Of a stretch of 64,000 nt of DNA, positions 1 to 9,127 are shown in pieces. The position numbers and the translations under genes are program-made. Position 1 is the stretch's first letter, and the number at the start of each line of letters is the position of its first letter. The stretch is from NCBI GenBank assembly GCA_031315865.1, contig JALDRJ010000002.1, forward strand, positions 372,001 through 436,000, given 5' to 3'. Below the pieces are notes generated by a model that saw nothing but the letters and a program-made list of their open reading frames with translations, made no database searches and was not told the DNA's origin. The DNA comes from Nitrospirales bacterium. Its GTDB lineage: Bacteria; Nitrospirota; Nitrospiria; Nitrospirales; UBA8639.

Positions 1-2894
1 GGCGACCCTCACTCCACTACCGATCTGCGACAGAACTTGACCTAAAGGGAGACCAGATTGAAGTCTCAGCACGCTGCCTTTTGCACGGAGCCGTCCAGGA
101 ACACGCTCGCCCCTTTCAACGTTTGATCGTCAACCTCGAAGCACAAACGATTTCCCCGCTAGAGGATTCGCATGGATGGGACACCTATACACTCATAGGA
201 AACGTCCTTGAGGAAGAACGGTGGTTGAGGCCTCGCGACTCGCGTCCTCCTCGGACTCCACCACGCATACAACGAGATGCCTACAATCCTGCTTCAGATG
301 TCCTGACTTTCGGGTCACGCTCCCAAGCAGAACGATTGTGCATATCATTGGAGATCTTCAATCGGCTTCATCTTAATTTTATCAGCCAAACAGAAGTCTA
401 CCGGGATCTCATCTTAAAGGTCCGCGGAAAGACCGTCTCCTCGTCCGAGTTCACAAAAGCGGAGCACCGACACCCCCCTCTCACCTATCGCCTCAGTATT
501 CTTTCCTACGACGACGAAAGAGCCCCCATCCAAGCCAACCTACGAGAACCACTGGCTCTCCTGCAGCCGGAAGTGCGTCTCGGCTCACAAAACCTTGAGC
601 CCCATGCGTCGACCTTTCAGGCTATTCCATTCATTGAACAAGCACGGGAGCTTCCTCCAGCCTTTCGGTCGCAAAAACGCAAGACCATCATGTGGAAAAC
701 GTTTTTTCAACTGCTCGGCACCACCGGATCGACCGAAGCCCATCGTCTCATTAACAATGCGATGTCAGCCGACGAATTTCAGGCCTATGCCATCAAATCT
801 GAAGCCAAGCATATCCTCAAGGAATGGCACGCCGCATATCGAGAAGAAGACTTTCGATTGGCGTGTACCACTGAACAGTGGCATCTCATTTCCAATGAAA
901 AAGCTCAACAAGCCCTCCTCTATGCCATTCCGTATGAAATTTTTGGCCACCGTCTATTTAAAAATATGATCCGACACGATCAGATGTCGCTGCCTCATGC
1001 CACGCTCCATGCACAGCTTCCAGATCTTCATGCCAAACTTCTGGCAGCAGGCATTGAACTGCGCTACCACGACAAACCAATCCTCACATCCAAATGGGAA
1101 TTTTCCGTTACCGCACAACGACCTCCGGATATCGATTGGTTTGAAATCCGACCGGAAATCACATGCGATGGGGTTGTCGTATCAGAATCGACATGGCGTG
1201 ACGCAATTCAAAAGGGAACGGTTTCCGAGACCGATGAAGGCATTCGAATCGTCGACGTGAACGCGATGGAAGTCCTCCGCTCCATTTTCTCCCTCTTGCC
1301 CGGATCGAAACCCGGCAAAGACAAGCACAAAAAGCCTTCTGTGGTCCGGGTGCCCACCTTGCAAATCCTCGACTGGATCGTGTTACGGAAACATGGAGTC
1401 AACATCGTCCTTCCCAAGGACGATGAGGCCATCTTCGAACGGTTGTTGAATTTCGAGAAGATCGAGACTATCCCCCTACCTCAACACCTCCAGATTCAGC
1501 TTCGTACCTACCAAACACGGGGCTATCAATGGCTTAGTTTTCTCTACCAACATCGTTTTGGCGCATGTCTGGCCGATGATATGGGTCTGGGAAAAACCTT
1601 ACAAGCGATTAGCTTATTGGCAGGTATTCATGAAGGCCTGATGCCTAACGAGTCATCCTCAGCCAAGCCACCCGGTCCTCATCTTATCGTTCTGCCCCCA
1701 ACGTTACTCTTCAATTGGGAACATGAAATCACGAGATTTTACCCCACATTCCGAATTCGATGGTACAGCGGAAAGGAACGATCGACGGATTTCACGGATT
1801 GTGACATCGTGCTCACCACCTACGGCATTGTTCGACGGGATATCGAGATACTTGCAAAGCATGTCTTTCATGTGATCATTTTTGACGAAGCGCAGGCCGT
1901 CAAAAACATCACGGCTCACTCGACCGGCGCCGCGAGACGATTGAACGGCAGGTTCAAACTGGCGATGACCGGCACGCCCCTTGAAAACCACCTTGGGGAA
2001 TACTATTCCATCATCGACCTGTGTCTGCCCGGCCTACTCGGCGAGTACGATGACTTTCGGTCTCAGATGAAATCGCACGAACCTCCGATGCTTGAGCAAC
2101 TTCTACGACGGACAAAACCTTTCGTCCTTAGACGCACAAAAGCCGAAACTCTTCAAGAACTCCCACCGAAAATCGAAACGGATGTCTACCTTGACCTGAC
2201 CGATCGACAAAAATCTCTGTACCAACACACCGTGGCCCAGATTCGGCCAACCATCGAAGACGCCTATCGCACGAAAACCACCGCGCAAGCCCGCGTTATC
2301 GCATTGACCGCCATCTTAAAACTCCGGCAAATCTGCCTTTCACCCAAGCTGCTTCAACCGACAAGTACCGAGTCATCCCCAAAAATTACCTGCTTGTTGG
2401 ATCGTTTGCATGAATTGTTAGACGAAGGGCACAGCGCGCTCGTCTTTTCTCAGTTCACGTCGTTTCTCGACCTGGTTGAGCAGGAGTTTCAATCCCATCA
2501 CCTTCCCTATAGTCGCCTGGATGGTTCCACTCCCACAAAAACCCGCAAAACACTCGTGCAAAATTTCCAAGAAGATCCCCAGCCATCGGTATTTCTGTTA
2601 AGCCTGAAGGCTGGAGGACAAGGCCTGAATCTCACCAAAGCGTCGTATGTTTTTCATCTGGACCCATGGTGGAACCCGGCCGTCGAGAATCAGGCTTCGG
2701 ACCGCGCTCATCGGATCGGCCAGCAACAACAGGTTTCCATCATGCGATTCTTGATGCATCACACGATCGAAGAAAAAATGATGGAACTGAAACAACACAA
2801 GCTGGCGCTCTACGACGCCATCATGGAAGGCTCCACGCAACGCGGAGCCGGTGCCGGTATCACCAAAGAAGACTTTGATTTTTTATTGAGCTGA
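1..2894 (+). CDS. SNF2-family DEAD/DEAH-box helicase, 5' end outside window
   Basis: The reading frame is open from base 3 to the TGA at 2892-2894, with no convincing start. The TTG at 81 is merely the first start-like codon, so the gene probably begins before the window. The C-terminal half is a complete SNF2/RapA-type ATPase motor. Walker A (GLGKT, about residue 500 counting from 81) sits in DDMGLGKT, motif II is DEAQ (about residue 601) instead of DEAH, and the helicase C lobe ends with the motif VI block SDRAHRIGQ. Bacterial members of this family often carry an N-terminal SWIM zinc finger, which cannot be checked here. The role is ATP-driven translocation on double-stranded DNA or remodelling of DNA-bound protein; the substrate is unknown. 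Family assignment is firm, function is not. Confidence 0.9.
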   Translation, partial: RPSLHYRSATELDLKGDQIEVSARCLLHGAVQEHARPFQRLIVNLEAQTISPLEDSHGWDTYTLIGNVLEEERWLRPRDSRPPRTPPRIQRDAYNPASDVLTFGSRSQAERLCISLEIFNRLHLNFISQTEVYRDLILKVRGKTVSSSEFTKAEHRHPPLTYRLSILSYDDERAPIQANLREPLALLQPEVRLGSQNLEPHASTFQAIPFIEQARELPPAFRSQKRKTIMWKTFFQLLGTTGSTEAHRLINNAMSADEFQAYAIKSEAKHILKEWHAAYREEDFRLACTTEQWHLISNEKAQQALLYAIPYEIFGHRLFKNMIRHDQMSLPHATLHAQLPDLHAKLLAAGIELRYHDKPILTSKWEFSVTAQRPPDIDWFEIRPEITCDGVVVSESTWRDAIQKGTVSETDEGIRIVDVNAMEVLRSIFSLLPGSKPGKDKHKKPSVVRVPTLQILDWIVLRKHGVNIVLPKDDEAIFERLLNFEKIETIPLPQHLQIQLRTYQTRGYQWLSFLYQHRFGACLADDMGLGKTLQAISLLAGIHEGLMPNESSSAKPPGPHLIVLPPTLLFNWEHEITRFYPTFRIRWYSGKERSTDFTDCDIVLTTYGIVRRDIEILAKHVFHVIIFDEAQAVKNITAHSTGAARRLNGRFKLAMTGTPLENHLGEYYSIIDLCLPGLLGEYDDFRSQMKSHEPPMLEQLLRRTKPFVLRRTKAETLQELPPKIETDVYLDLTDRQKSLYQHTVAQIRPTIEDAYRTKTTAQARVIALTAILKLRQICLSPKLLQPTSTESSPKITCLLDRLHELLDEGHSALVFSQFTSFLDLVEQEFQSHHLPYSRLDGSTPTKTRKTLVQNFQEDPQPSVFLLSLKAGGQGLNLTKASYVFHLDPWWNPAVENQASDRAHRIGQQQQVSIMRFLMHHTIEEKMMELKQHKLALYDAIMEGSTQRGAGAGITKEDFDFLLS

Positions 2895-3334
2895 CAGATT
2901 CACATCGAGGCAGCAGATTCGAATGCTGTGCCTTATGCCTGTCGATCGGTGCATTCCGCCTAATGTCCCGGCAAACCGAATACGTGGGCATATGCAACAG
3001 CAAAGGTGCACAGTCCGATTCCATATCCAACAGCTAGCCCGACGTATTCTAAAAATAATGTGCCTAGATTTAACGTGGTTTCGCCTGTTGTTTCAGAAAT
3101 ACTCTCAGCGAAGAAGCTATGTTTCAAGGAGCTTCCCAAAGAAGGATTTCTTGCTTCCCACACATGTCCATATCAGAGTTCGGGCAGATCACACAGACGG
3201 GCCCACCTACACGTGAGCGTTTTGATGAAAGAAGGCTATTGATGGGAGCAATCGGCTCGCACAACAGGGAAGATTCAAGAAAGAATATTGAGCAGGTAGG
3301 AGAACTATAAGATTGAAGGACTAAGAAGAAAGAG
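2895..3334. other. Gap without a convincing gene
   Basis: About 440 bases separate the converging helicase gene and a minus-strand hypothetical gene. The best candidate inside is a 67-codon minus-strand frame (2960-3163, GTG start) whose second half could form one glycine-rich membrane helix (LFLEYVGLAVGYGIGLC). It has no visible ribosome binding site and I do not recognise it, so it is not called as a gene. I see no clear terminator hairpin. Confidence 0.4.
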
Positions 3335-3766
3335 TTACTCGGGCATCGCGATCACCCCGCCTTCGAGATCCATATCAATCCCATTCAGTTCCATTTTATT
3401 CCCAACCCGCCACCATTCAGGGGTAACTTCGGACAATGTGCCTTTTGACGTATAAAACTTGGCCTGCCCAACCGTCAGCGGCTTGTTTTTTTCGGCCTTG
3501 AGTTCAATGACGACATTCTTCAGGGTCGTATCCACGATTTTCAGACCTTCCGGGTCGGTCGTGAGCTCGAAACGATCCCCTTCGTTCAAAGTCCAAACAT
3601 TTTTTTCTAGTTTAGCCACTTGCGTTCCCGTAGGCATGTACATCTCCATAGTCAGAAGTACGGATGCCTGATCTTCTCCCAGTTCAATGCGAACATGTTC
3701 GTGTCCATGCGCCGTCACGATCCCATTGGTATTTCGGAGCACATTTGAGCCGATCATAATATCCAC
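3335..3766 (-). CDS. Hypothetical protein, beta-rich
   Basis: A 143-residue soluble protein with no signal peptide, membrane segment or cysteine. Alternating hydrophobic residues and many G/N turns suggest an all-beta fold; I do not recognise a family. The ATG is preceded by GGAGAAGC (shine-dalgarno-like, minus strand), supporting the start. It lies 119 bases downstream of the YbhN-like gene that ends the phosphonate-type operon, on the same strand, so it could be the last gene of that transcript or a separate unit. No function is proposed. Confidence 0.6.
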   Translation of the reverse strand: MDIMIGSNVLRNTNGIVTAHGHEHVRIELGEDQASVLLTMEMYMPTGTQVAKLEKNVWTLNEGDRFELTTDPEGLKIVDTTLKNVVIELKAEKNKPLTVGQAKFYTSKGTLSEVTPEWWRVGNKMELNGIDMDLEGGVIAMPE

Positions 3767-3885
3767 GATAGCTTCTCCTTACTCTGTATGAATGACATGC
3801 TTGAGGTCAGGGACTGATTGTGCCAGCCGACCAAACATGAATCAACTCTGTAATGTTCTGCCACGGGTTCACAGGGTAACCCATA

Positions 3886-4890
3886 TTATCTGGTCTCGGA
3901 CGGAGGGGTATCATTTTCAACAATTTCGCCGCGACCTTTCAGGAGTACCAGACAGAAAAGCCCGATGCCAATCCACAAAATTTCACGTAAACGACGGATT
4001 AACGCGAACGTAATACCTGTCACTTCGGGATAGCCATAGGCCAGCAGCAGCAAGACATAGCCGCCTTCTTGAGCGCCCAAACTACCAGGAATGAAGAAGG
4101 TGCTGCCTTTGATGAACACCGTCAACGCGGCAATGGACACCGACGTGAGGATATCAACCGGAACATCTAAAAAGTACAAGATGGCATAGACTTCTAATGT
4201 TTCCAACATCCAGGCGAGAAAAAATGTGGCCAACGCCACATAGAATGTCCGGCGATGGTGCGTATAAAAACGGCGAATGGTGGAATCCAGTTCTTCCAGT
4301 GCCGCGCGGCGTGTTTCTAAAAATGTCAACCGGATACGACACGCATTCAATACTCGAAGACATCCCATCGCCAGTCCATAACGCTGGATCAGCATGAACA
4401 AGGCCAGCCCAAACGCCAGCAATCCCACGCTCACCAGAGCAGCGAGGAGATAATGTTCAGACGCCCCGAGAATCCAAAACGCCAGCCCGATCCCCACTAA
4501 AATAAACAAGACCTGAGCAATGGTCATCGTCGTCTTAGCTGTCACGACAGAGGCCAGCCCTTCCACAAATGGCACGCCATAGGGCTTGAGGAGGTAGGCC
4601 TTGAGCGGTTCACCTCCCACGTATGCTGCCGGAGTGGTCACGTTCACGCTCTCACCGGCCATTCGAATGGCAAAGAGCTGAGCGAACCCGACCCGTCGAG
4701 CATGATCACCGAGCGTCAGCCGCCAACCCACGGCTTCAAAGCCATAGACCAGAATCATAGGGGAGAGAATAATCACGAGCGGCACAGGGCCTAGTTGAGA
4801 GGCGGTCCGGAGAATGGAGTCCGGTCCGATGTGCCAGACGATTCCAGTCAGGACAACCAGACCAAATACCAGAAAGATGAGTTTAAGCAC
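3886..4890 (-). CDS. YbhN/LPG-synthase-type membrane protein (UPF0104)
   Basis: A 334-residue integral membrane protein with about eight hydrophobic segments spread over the whole length. It resembles the membrane domain of lysylphosphatidylglycerol synthase/flippase and the hopanoid-associated HpnL group (COG0392). It lacks the soluble aminoacyl-transferase domain of MprF, so it should not aminoacylate lipids. Family members are proposed to move or present lipid-linked molecules across the inner membrane. The GTG start overlaps the end of the upstream CDP-alcohol phosphatidyltransferase gene by 8 bases, a strong sign of translational coupling. This suggests, by inference, that it handles the lipid product of that enzyme. 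Family call good, transport role unproven. Confidence 0.78.
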   Translation of the reverse strand: MLKLIFLVFGLVVLTGIVWHIGPDSILRTASQLGPVPLVIILSPMILVYGFEAVGWRLTLGDHARRVGFAQLFAIRMAGESVNVTTPAAYVGGEPLKAYLLKPYGVPFVEGLASVVTAKTTMTIAQVLFILVGIGLAFWILGASEHYLLAALVSVGLLAFGLALFMLIQRYGLAMGCLRVLNACRIRLTFLETRRAALEELDSTIRRFYTHHRRTFYVALATFFLAWMLETLEVYAILYFLDVPVDILTSVSIAALTVFIKGSTFFIPGSLGAQEGGYVLLLLAYGYPEVTGITFALIRRLREILWIGIGLFCLVLLKGRGEIVENDTPPSETR

Positions 4891-6355
4891 GAGGGAGAAG
4901 GGATTGACGGAGAACCCATCCCAATGCAGCGATAAAAACCCAGGCCCCGAACGCAGCGATCAATAAAAACCAACCCAGTATGTTGAAACATGCAAACGCG
5001 AGAATAATGACTGAAAAATCGCGATTGGTCACGTTGCTTAATAAAAACTCTATCCGTGAGCGCGTGGACTCATCAAGACGCTGCAACTCCTGAGGCCGGG
5101 AACGAAGGAAACGAGCGCGATTCACGAGCCATAACGAAACCATGTTTGCCACGACGGCACATAACCCAAGCCATAACGGCAAGCTCATGCCTTCCCACGG
5201 CCCGTGCAAATAAGCTCCTGACGCAATACCTGCAAAAATAGCCATATGCACGACGTTATCCGCCCAAATATCTAACTCCTGGCCAAACCGAGACTCCGAG
5301 AAAGTCAACCGGGCCACCTCTCCGTCACAGCAGTCAATGATAACCGACAATTGAAACAGCAATGCGCCGATGACCCCAAGTTGGTACGATCCGACCGCAA
5401 AAAACCCTGCAGCGATTAACCCCAACACCATAGAGACCATGGTAATCATGTTGGGAGTTAACCCCAATTTCAAGAAAAGCCTCGTGAAAATTCCTGAAAA
5501 TTTCCGATTGACGTATCGATCCACCAAGCCATCCATCCCGCCCTTTAACGACTGGAGCGACTGATACAGACTCCGTTCAGCAATCTGAACGCCATGGGGA
5601 CCACGAACATCACGAAATTGAGAAGAAGCTGTTGGCACAGGTTGAATGATGCCTTCGATGGCCGCCTGCTCTAACGCTAATCGTAGAGGATTGCATCCAC
5701 GAGTATGCAAAACCCCTGACACTCCAAGCAGTCGAGATGGAAGCATGACCATATCTCCAGCAGTAAAAGACGCGGTTTGCCGAATGAATTCCGTCGATTT
5801 CTTCACCCCTTCATCAGGGTGGTCAAGAAACACCACTGGAGTGTTGAGGGTTTCGGGATTCGCCTCCTCCTGGAACACAACCCCAGGATTGTCCGTATGT
5901 TGATTTTCTTTTGCCCGGCCAACGACCAAAAGGGCCCGCCCGTCAGTTCCCACCATTCGTAGGGATTGAACAAGGGATGTTGAAAAGACCGTCTGACATC
6001 CGATGATCAAACAGGAACCTTTCACTTCACCGGCTAAGGCCTCCCAGGTTTGCGGATCGGTCGGTGGAAACTCGCGAATAGGCAGCCAGCGAATCGCGGC
6101 CTGAATTCGACCATCTTCTTGGATCATCGCTCGGAGGCGTTTTTCTTCTGTCCCGGCCAACACCCAAATCTGAGAAATTCCCGCTCGCTGTAAGGTCAGG
6201 ATTGCGCGCTGAAATAACGTTAGCCCGCCGACTGTCGTTAAAGCACTCGGATCACCAACCTTCGGAGATTCTCCCAGATTAAACACCCCGGAAGAGGTCA
6301 GCAAAATGGCTGTATCAATGACACTTGTAGCCGGTTTGTTAAGTGTTCCATCCAT
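4883..6355 (-). CDS. CDP-alcohol phosphatidyltransferase with N-terminal degenerate nucleotidyltransferase domain (PntB/DIPP-synthase-like)
   Basis: A 490-residue two-domain protein. Residues about 12-245 follow the outline of a sugar-phosphate nucleotidyltransferase. The GxGxR nucleotide loop is replaced by LTSSGVFNLGES (19-30), and the usual metal-binding GD is GCQ (119-121), so this half is probably inactive. Residues about 275-490 are a membrane CDP-alcohol phosphotransferase with the full signature D341-x2-D344-G-x2-A348-R349-x8-G358-x3-D362-x3-D366. The architecture is known from inositol-phosphate (IPCT-DIPPS) enzymes. Here the separately encoded cytidylyltransferase next upstream and PhnW suggest it transfers a CMP-activated aminoethylphosphonate to a lipid alcohol; that substrate is inference. 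Other head groups (inositol, polyols) are possible. Confidence 0.85.
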   Translation of the reverse strand: MDGTLNKPATSVIDTAILLTSSGVFNLGESPKVGDPSALTTVGGLTLFQRAILTLQRAGISQIWVLAGTEEKRLRAMIQEDGRIQAAIRWLPIREFPPTDPQTWEALAGEVKGSCLIIGCQTVFSTSLVQSLRMVGTDGRALLVVGRAKENQHTDNPGVVFQEEANPETLNTPVVFLDHPDEGVKKSTEFIRQTASFTAGDMVMLPSRLLGVSGVLHTRGCNPLRLALEQAAIEGIIQPVPTASSQFRDVRGPHGVQIAERSLYQSLQSLKGGMDGLVDRYVNRKFSGIFTRLFLKLGLTPNMITMVSMVLGLIAAGFFAVGSYQLGVIGALLFQLSVIIDCCDGEVARLTFSESRFGQELDIWADNVVHMAIFAGIASGAYLHGPWEGMSLPLWLGLCAVVANMVSLWLVNRARFLRSRPQELQRLDESTRSRIEFLLSNVTNRDFSVIILAFACFNILGWFLLIAAFGAWVFIAALGWVLRQSLLPRA

Positions 6356-6417
6356 CGTTAATCGTTAACGGTATCTCATCTTTATCGTCACCGCGACGCT
6401 TCAGACCTGAAATTCAT

Positions 6418-7233
6418 TCATGATACTTCTATGGGTTGTTCCACTGAATCCTGTTCGTCATTCTTCGACTTAGACTTCGATTTAGGCTGTAGCGCAGGGA
6501 TACTGCCGACGCCCAAAATTTCAGGCAATACTTCCTGCTCGGCTCGTTGCACATCGGCGGGGAAGTCAATTTCGACCCAGGGAAGCCCTCCTATCCGTTC
6601 AAACCCGACTTGGACATTGTTAAAAAAGTCCTGGAGCCCATCTTCATACTCGCTATCCAGCCGTTCGGCCAGAATTGATCGGTGAATGGAGCCAACCAAT
6701 GTATCTTTGCAGCTTTTGCTCACCTTTAAAAAACCGACCCCCTCTCCGGCAAAATCATATGCTGGTGGTAGCTGCTTACTGAGCTTGATCACGCGATTGC
6801 CTTGAATAGCGACCATGCATTCCTCGGTTTCTTGTGTCACCGTTTCATCCACCAACAGAGCATTGGGGTAGGACGATTCGACCAGCCGTCGAAGTATAGC
6901 GGGATGATACAGAACATCGGCATCCATGATGACGACATCGTCATCGATCGCATGTCTGGCTTCCCAAAAAGAGGTAATGCTTCCTCGTGTGTACTGAGGA
7001 TTCACCACGAAATGCACCGTTCCGGGAAAATCTAACGCATCAACTGTTTGCCGGATCGTCTCTTGTTCATACCCAACGACGATCGTGACCTGCCTGATCC
7101 CCAAAGAGGTGAAATTTTCCAGATGACGGGCGAGCAACGATTTTCCCCCGATATGTATGAGGCACTTCGGCAACCCATCGGCCGCAGCCCCCAATCGTTT
7201 GCCAACACCAGCGGCTAATATAATCGCTTTCAC
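6418..7233 (-). CDS. Nucleotidyltransferase, probable phosphonate cytidylyltransferase (PntC-like)
   Basis: A 271-residue NTP-transferase-fold protein with an intact active site: AAGVGKRL (7-14), PK (22-23), and a metal-binding DAD (104-106). It is closest in style to LicC/phosphocholine cytidylyltransferase and PntC enzymes, which make CMP-activated head groups from CTP. The last about 25 residues are a lysine- and serine-rich tail (KSKSKSKND). The GTG start overlaps the stop of the PhnW gene as GTGA. In Treponema the equivalent PntC and AEP transaminase are one fused protein, so this 4-base overlap fits the same two-step route. Expected reaction: CTP + 2-aminoethylphosphonate to CMP-AEP. 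Substrate is inferred from neighbours; fold is certain. Confidence 0.82.
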   Translation of the reverse strand: MKAIILAAGVGKRLGAAADGLPKCLIHIGGKSLLARHLENFTSLGIRQVTIVVGYEQETIRQTVDALDFPGTVHFVVNPQYTRGSITSFWEARHAIDDDVVIMDADVLYHPAILRRLVESSYPNALLVDETVTQETEECMVAIQGNRVIKLSKQLPPAYDFAGEGVGFLKVSKSCKDTLVGSIHRSILAERLDSEYEDGLQDFFNNVQVGFERIGGLPWVEIDFPADVQRAEQEVLPEILGVGSIPALQPKSKSKSKNDEQDSVEQPIEVS

Positions 7234-8324
7234 GAGAGCACACTATTTTTCTGTAATATTCTCTCGAACGCTTCCAAGAACCCTGTGATGTCTTTTTCCG
7301 ATAATGCCCCAATATTCGCCACACGAAAAATTTGTGATTCCAATTGTCCCTGACCGGCATAGATCACATAGCCTTCTTGTTTCAATTGATCATGAAGCGT
7401 CGAGTAGGAGACACCGGCAGGAAGGTAAAAGGCCGTCAAGGTATTCGACTGAAATTCAGGAGAAAGGACGGCCTTGATGCCCAACGCCGCCATACGCTCA
7501 CGGATCATGGTCGCGTAGCCCAGAAAACGCGCGCATCGATTGGCAACCCCCTCTTCCAACAGCTCATCAAGGGCCTCTCGGAAAGCATAGTAAACCTGAA
7601 CCGCCGGGGTAAAGGGAATACTACCACGCTCTTGCTCTTCATAATAATTCGCCAGATTCAGGTACCAATTCCGTTTCGGATATTTCATGATGCGGTCCAT
7701 GAACCCCTTTCTGACGATCACGAAGGCCACACCGGGAAATCCCTGTATACATTTTTGAGCAGCGCTGGCTACCAGATACATGTGTGGCGTCACGATATCC
7801 AACGCTTCTCCCCCGAGTCCACTGACAGAATCCAGGAGGAAAACACGATTTTGCGCGTCCGCGATTTCCGCGATTTTTTCTGCGGGATTCATGAAGCCTA
7901 GCGTCGTTTCATGGTGAACCATGGCGACCGTATGAACTTCTTTATGCTGCCGCAATGCCAGCAAAACCTTCTCAGGATCAGGAGCCTGTCCCCAATCCAA
8001 GCGCATTTCAACGGCCCCAAGTCGTTGAGTGCCCGCCATATTCCACAGCCGCTGTCCATAGACACCATTGATAATGACCATGATCCGTTTCCCTTGCGGC
8101 AAACTGGACAGTAAGGCTGCCTCGACCGCTGCCGTCCCAGAACCGGTTAATAGGATAGCGGTATAGTCAGCTTCACTACCGGGAACAAAGGCTTGCAGTA
8201 ACTTCTGCCGTATGGCAGCCAATAGTTCGGCGCATTCTGATTCTCGATGGCAAATGTCGGGCTCTGAGAGCGCGCGTCGCACGCGCTCGGACACATTTAC
8301 AGGACCGGGATTGAGTAGAATCAT
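7230..8324 (-). CDS. phnW: 2-aminoethylphosphonate aminotransferase-like, class V
   Basis: A 364-residue fold-type I PLP enzyme of class V. The PLP lysine is K191 in SAAQKCIQGFPG, the ring-stacking/hydrogen-bonding region is HHETT (137-141), and D165 lies in LLDSVSG. The K-C-I-x-G-x-P-G pattern is typical of PhnW. PhnW interconverts phosphonoacetaldehyde plus alanine and 2-aminoethylphosphonate plus pyruvate; with a decarboxylase upstream and a cytidylyltransferase downstream the biosynthetic direction is more likely than catabolism. No PhnX/PhnA hydrolase is nearby, which argues against a degradation operon. A close alternative is another class V enzyme (serine- or alanine-glyoxylate type, or taurine-forming), so the symbol is used with moderate certainty. 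Confidence 0.82.
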   Translation of the reverse strand: MILLNPGPVNVSERVRRALSEPDICHRESECAELLAAIRQKLLQAFVPGSEADYTAILLTGSGTAAVEAALLSSLPQGKRIMVIINGVYGQRLWNMAGTQRLGAVEMRLDWGQAPDPEKVLLALRQHKEVHTVAMVHHETTLGFMNPAEKIAEIADAQNRVFLLDSVSGLGGEALDIVTPHMYLVASAAQKCIQGFPGVAFVIVRKGFMDRIMKYPKRNWYLNLANYYEEQERGSIPFTPAVQVYYAFREALDELLEEGVANRCARFLGYATMIRERMAALGIKAVLSPEFQSNTLTAFYLPAGVSYSTLHDQLKQEGYVIYAGQGQLESQIFRVANIGALSEKDITGFLEAFERILQKNSVLS

Positions 8325-8435
8325 CGTATTCCGTTCGTGATGCGTAAAACGTGAGTCGTCAAACGTCAGAATTGAAGAATCAGAAAAGCGCCCGACATTT
8401 TTCGCATGGTCATCATCACGCCTTCCTGCTTATTC

Positions 8436-9023
8436 CTACGAACCGCTCACCCTGGCTTTAAACCGACGGGTGATGTCGGCAGGCTCGATAGCCACACGAT
8501 CCGCATCTTCAATCTGTTCGTTGACTTTGATTAAAAGGAAATTCGGGCCTTCACTATCCAACATATCTTTAAACTCATACACGATATCCTCACGCTCTCT
8601 GACGCGCTCGACATTGTGATAGCCGGCCGCCTTCGCTACCTTGTCGAGACTGACGAGCCGTGAATACGTTGGTTGATTGCCCGTCGTCCCATAGACTTCA
8701 TTATCGAACACAACATGCACGAGATTTTTGGGCTTCAACGCGCCGATCGTCGCCAACGTTCCCATACTCATCAACACGTTTCCGTCTCCGTCAAAGACCA
8801 CGACGGTTTTCTCTGGCCGAGCCAGCGCCAGCCCCAACCCGATACCTGCCGCGGCTCCCATCGACCCGATCATATAAAAATTCTCGTCACGCTCCCGCAA
8901 CTTATGAGCCTCACGAGATGGAAACCCATTACAAATGATCAACGGTTGCTCGGTTATCAACTCTAACATCGCGCTCATGGCCTGGGCGCGACTCTGCATC
9001 ACCCCCTCTTCGGGACCGATCAT
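8436..9023 (-). CDS. Phosphonopyruvate/sulfopyruvate decarboxylase, beta (ThDP-binding) subunit
   Basis: A 195-residue protein equal to the C-terminal half of AepY/Ppd decarboxylases or to ComE. The ThDP/Mg signature is DGDGN (78-82) followed by N108, with EVYGTTGNQPT just after, close to the STGGQ segment of the family. Decarboxylation of 3-phosphonopyruvate gives phosphonoacetaldehyde, the substrate of PhnW. Most AepY proteins are single chains of about 370-390 residues; the split into two genes is the ComD/ComE arrangement used for sulfopyruvate in coenzyme M synthesis. Operon context favours the phosphonate, the split favours neither strongly. It lies 104 bases downstream of the alpha gene. 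Met9 is an alternative start. Confidence 0.82.
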   Translation of the reverse strand: MIGPEEGVMQSRAQAMSAMLELITEQPLIICNGFPSREAHKLRERDENFYMIGSMGAAAGIGLGLALARPEKTVVVFDGDGNVLMSMGTLATIGALKPKNLVHVVFDNEVYGTTGNQPTYSRLVSLDKVAKAAGYHNVERVREREDIVYEFKDMLDSEGPNFLLIKVNEQIEDADRVAIEPADITRRFKARVSGS

Positions 9024-9127
9024 CTCACAACCTGCCTTGGATTATTGATCGACGAGATCTATGCGTTTTTCTTCGGCTATTTTTCATGTCTCACCCCTCG
9101 AACCATTCATTCCTCACGATTCCTGTC

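Noticed and set aside
2960-3163. 67-codon frame with a possible membrane helix
   Set aside because: Only a GTG start, no ribosome binding site, no family similarity, and it lies in a region that looks non-coding; mentioned but not called.
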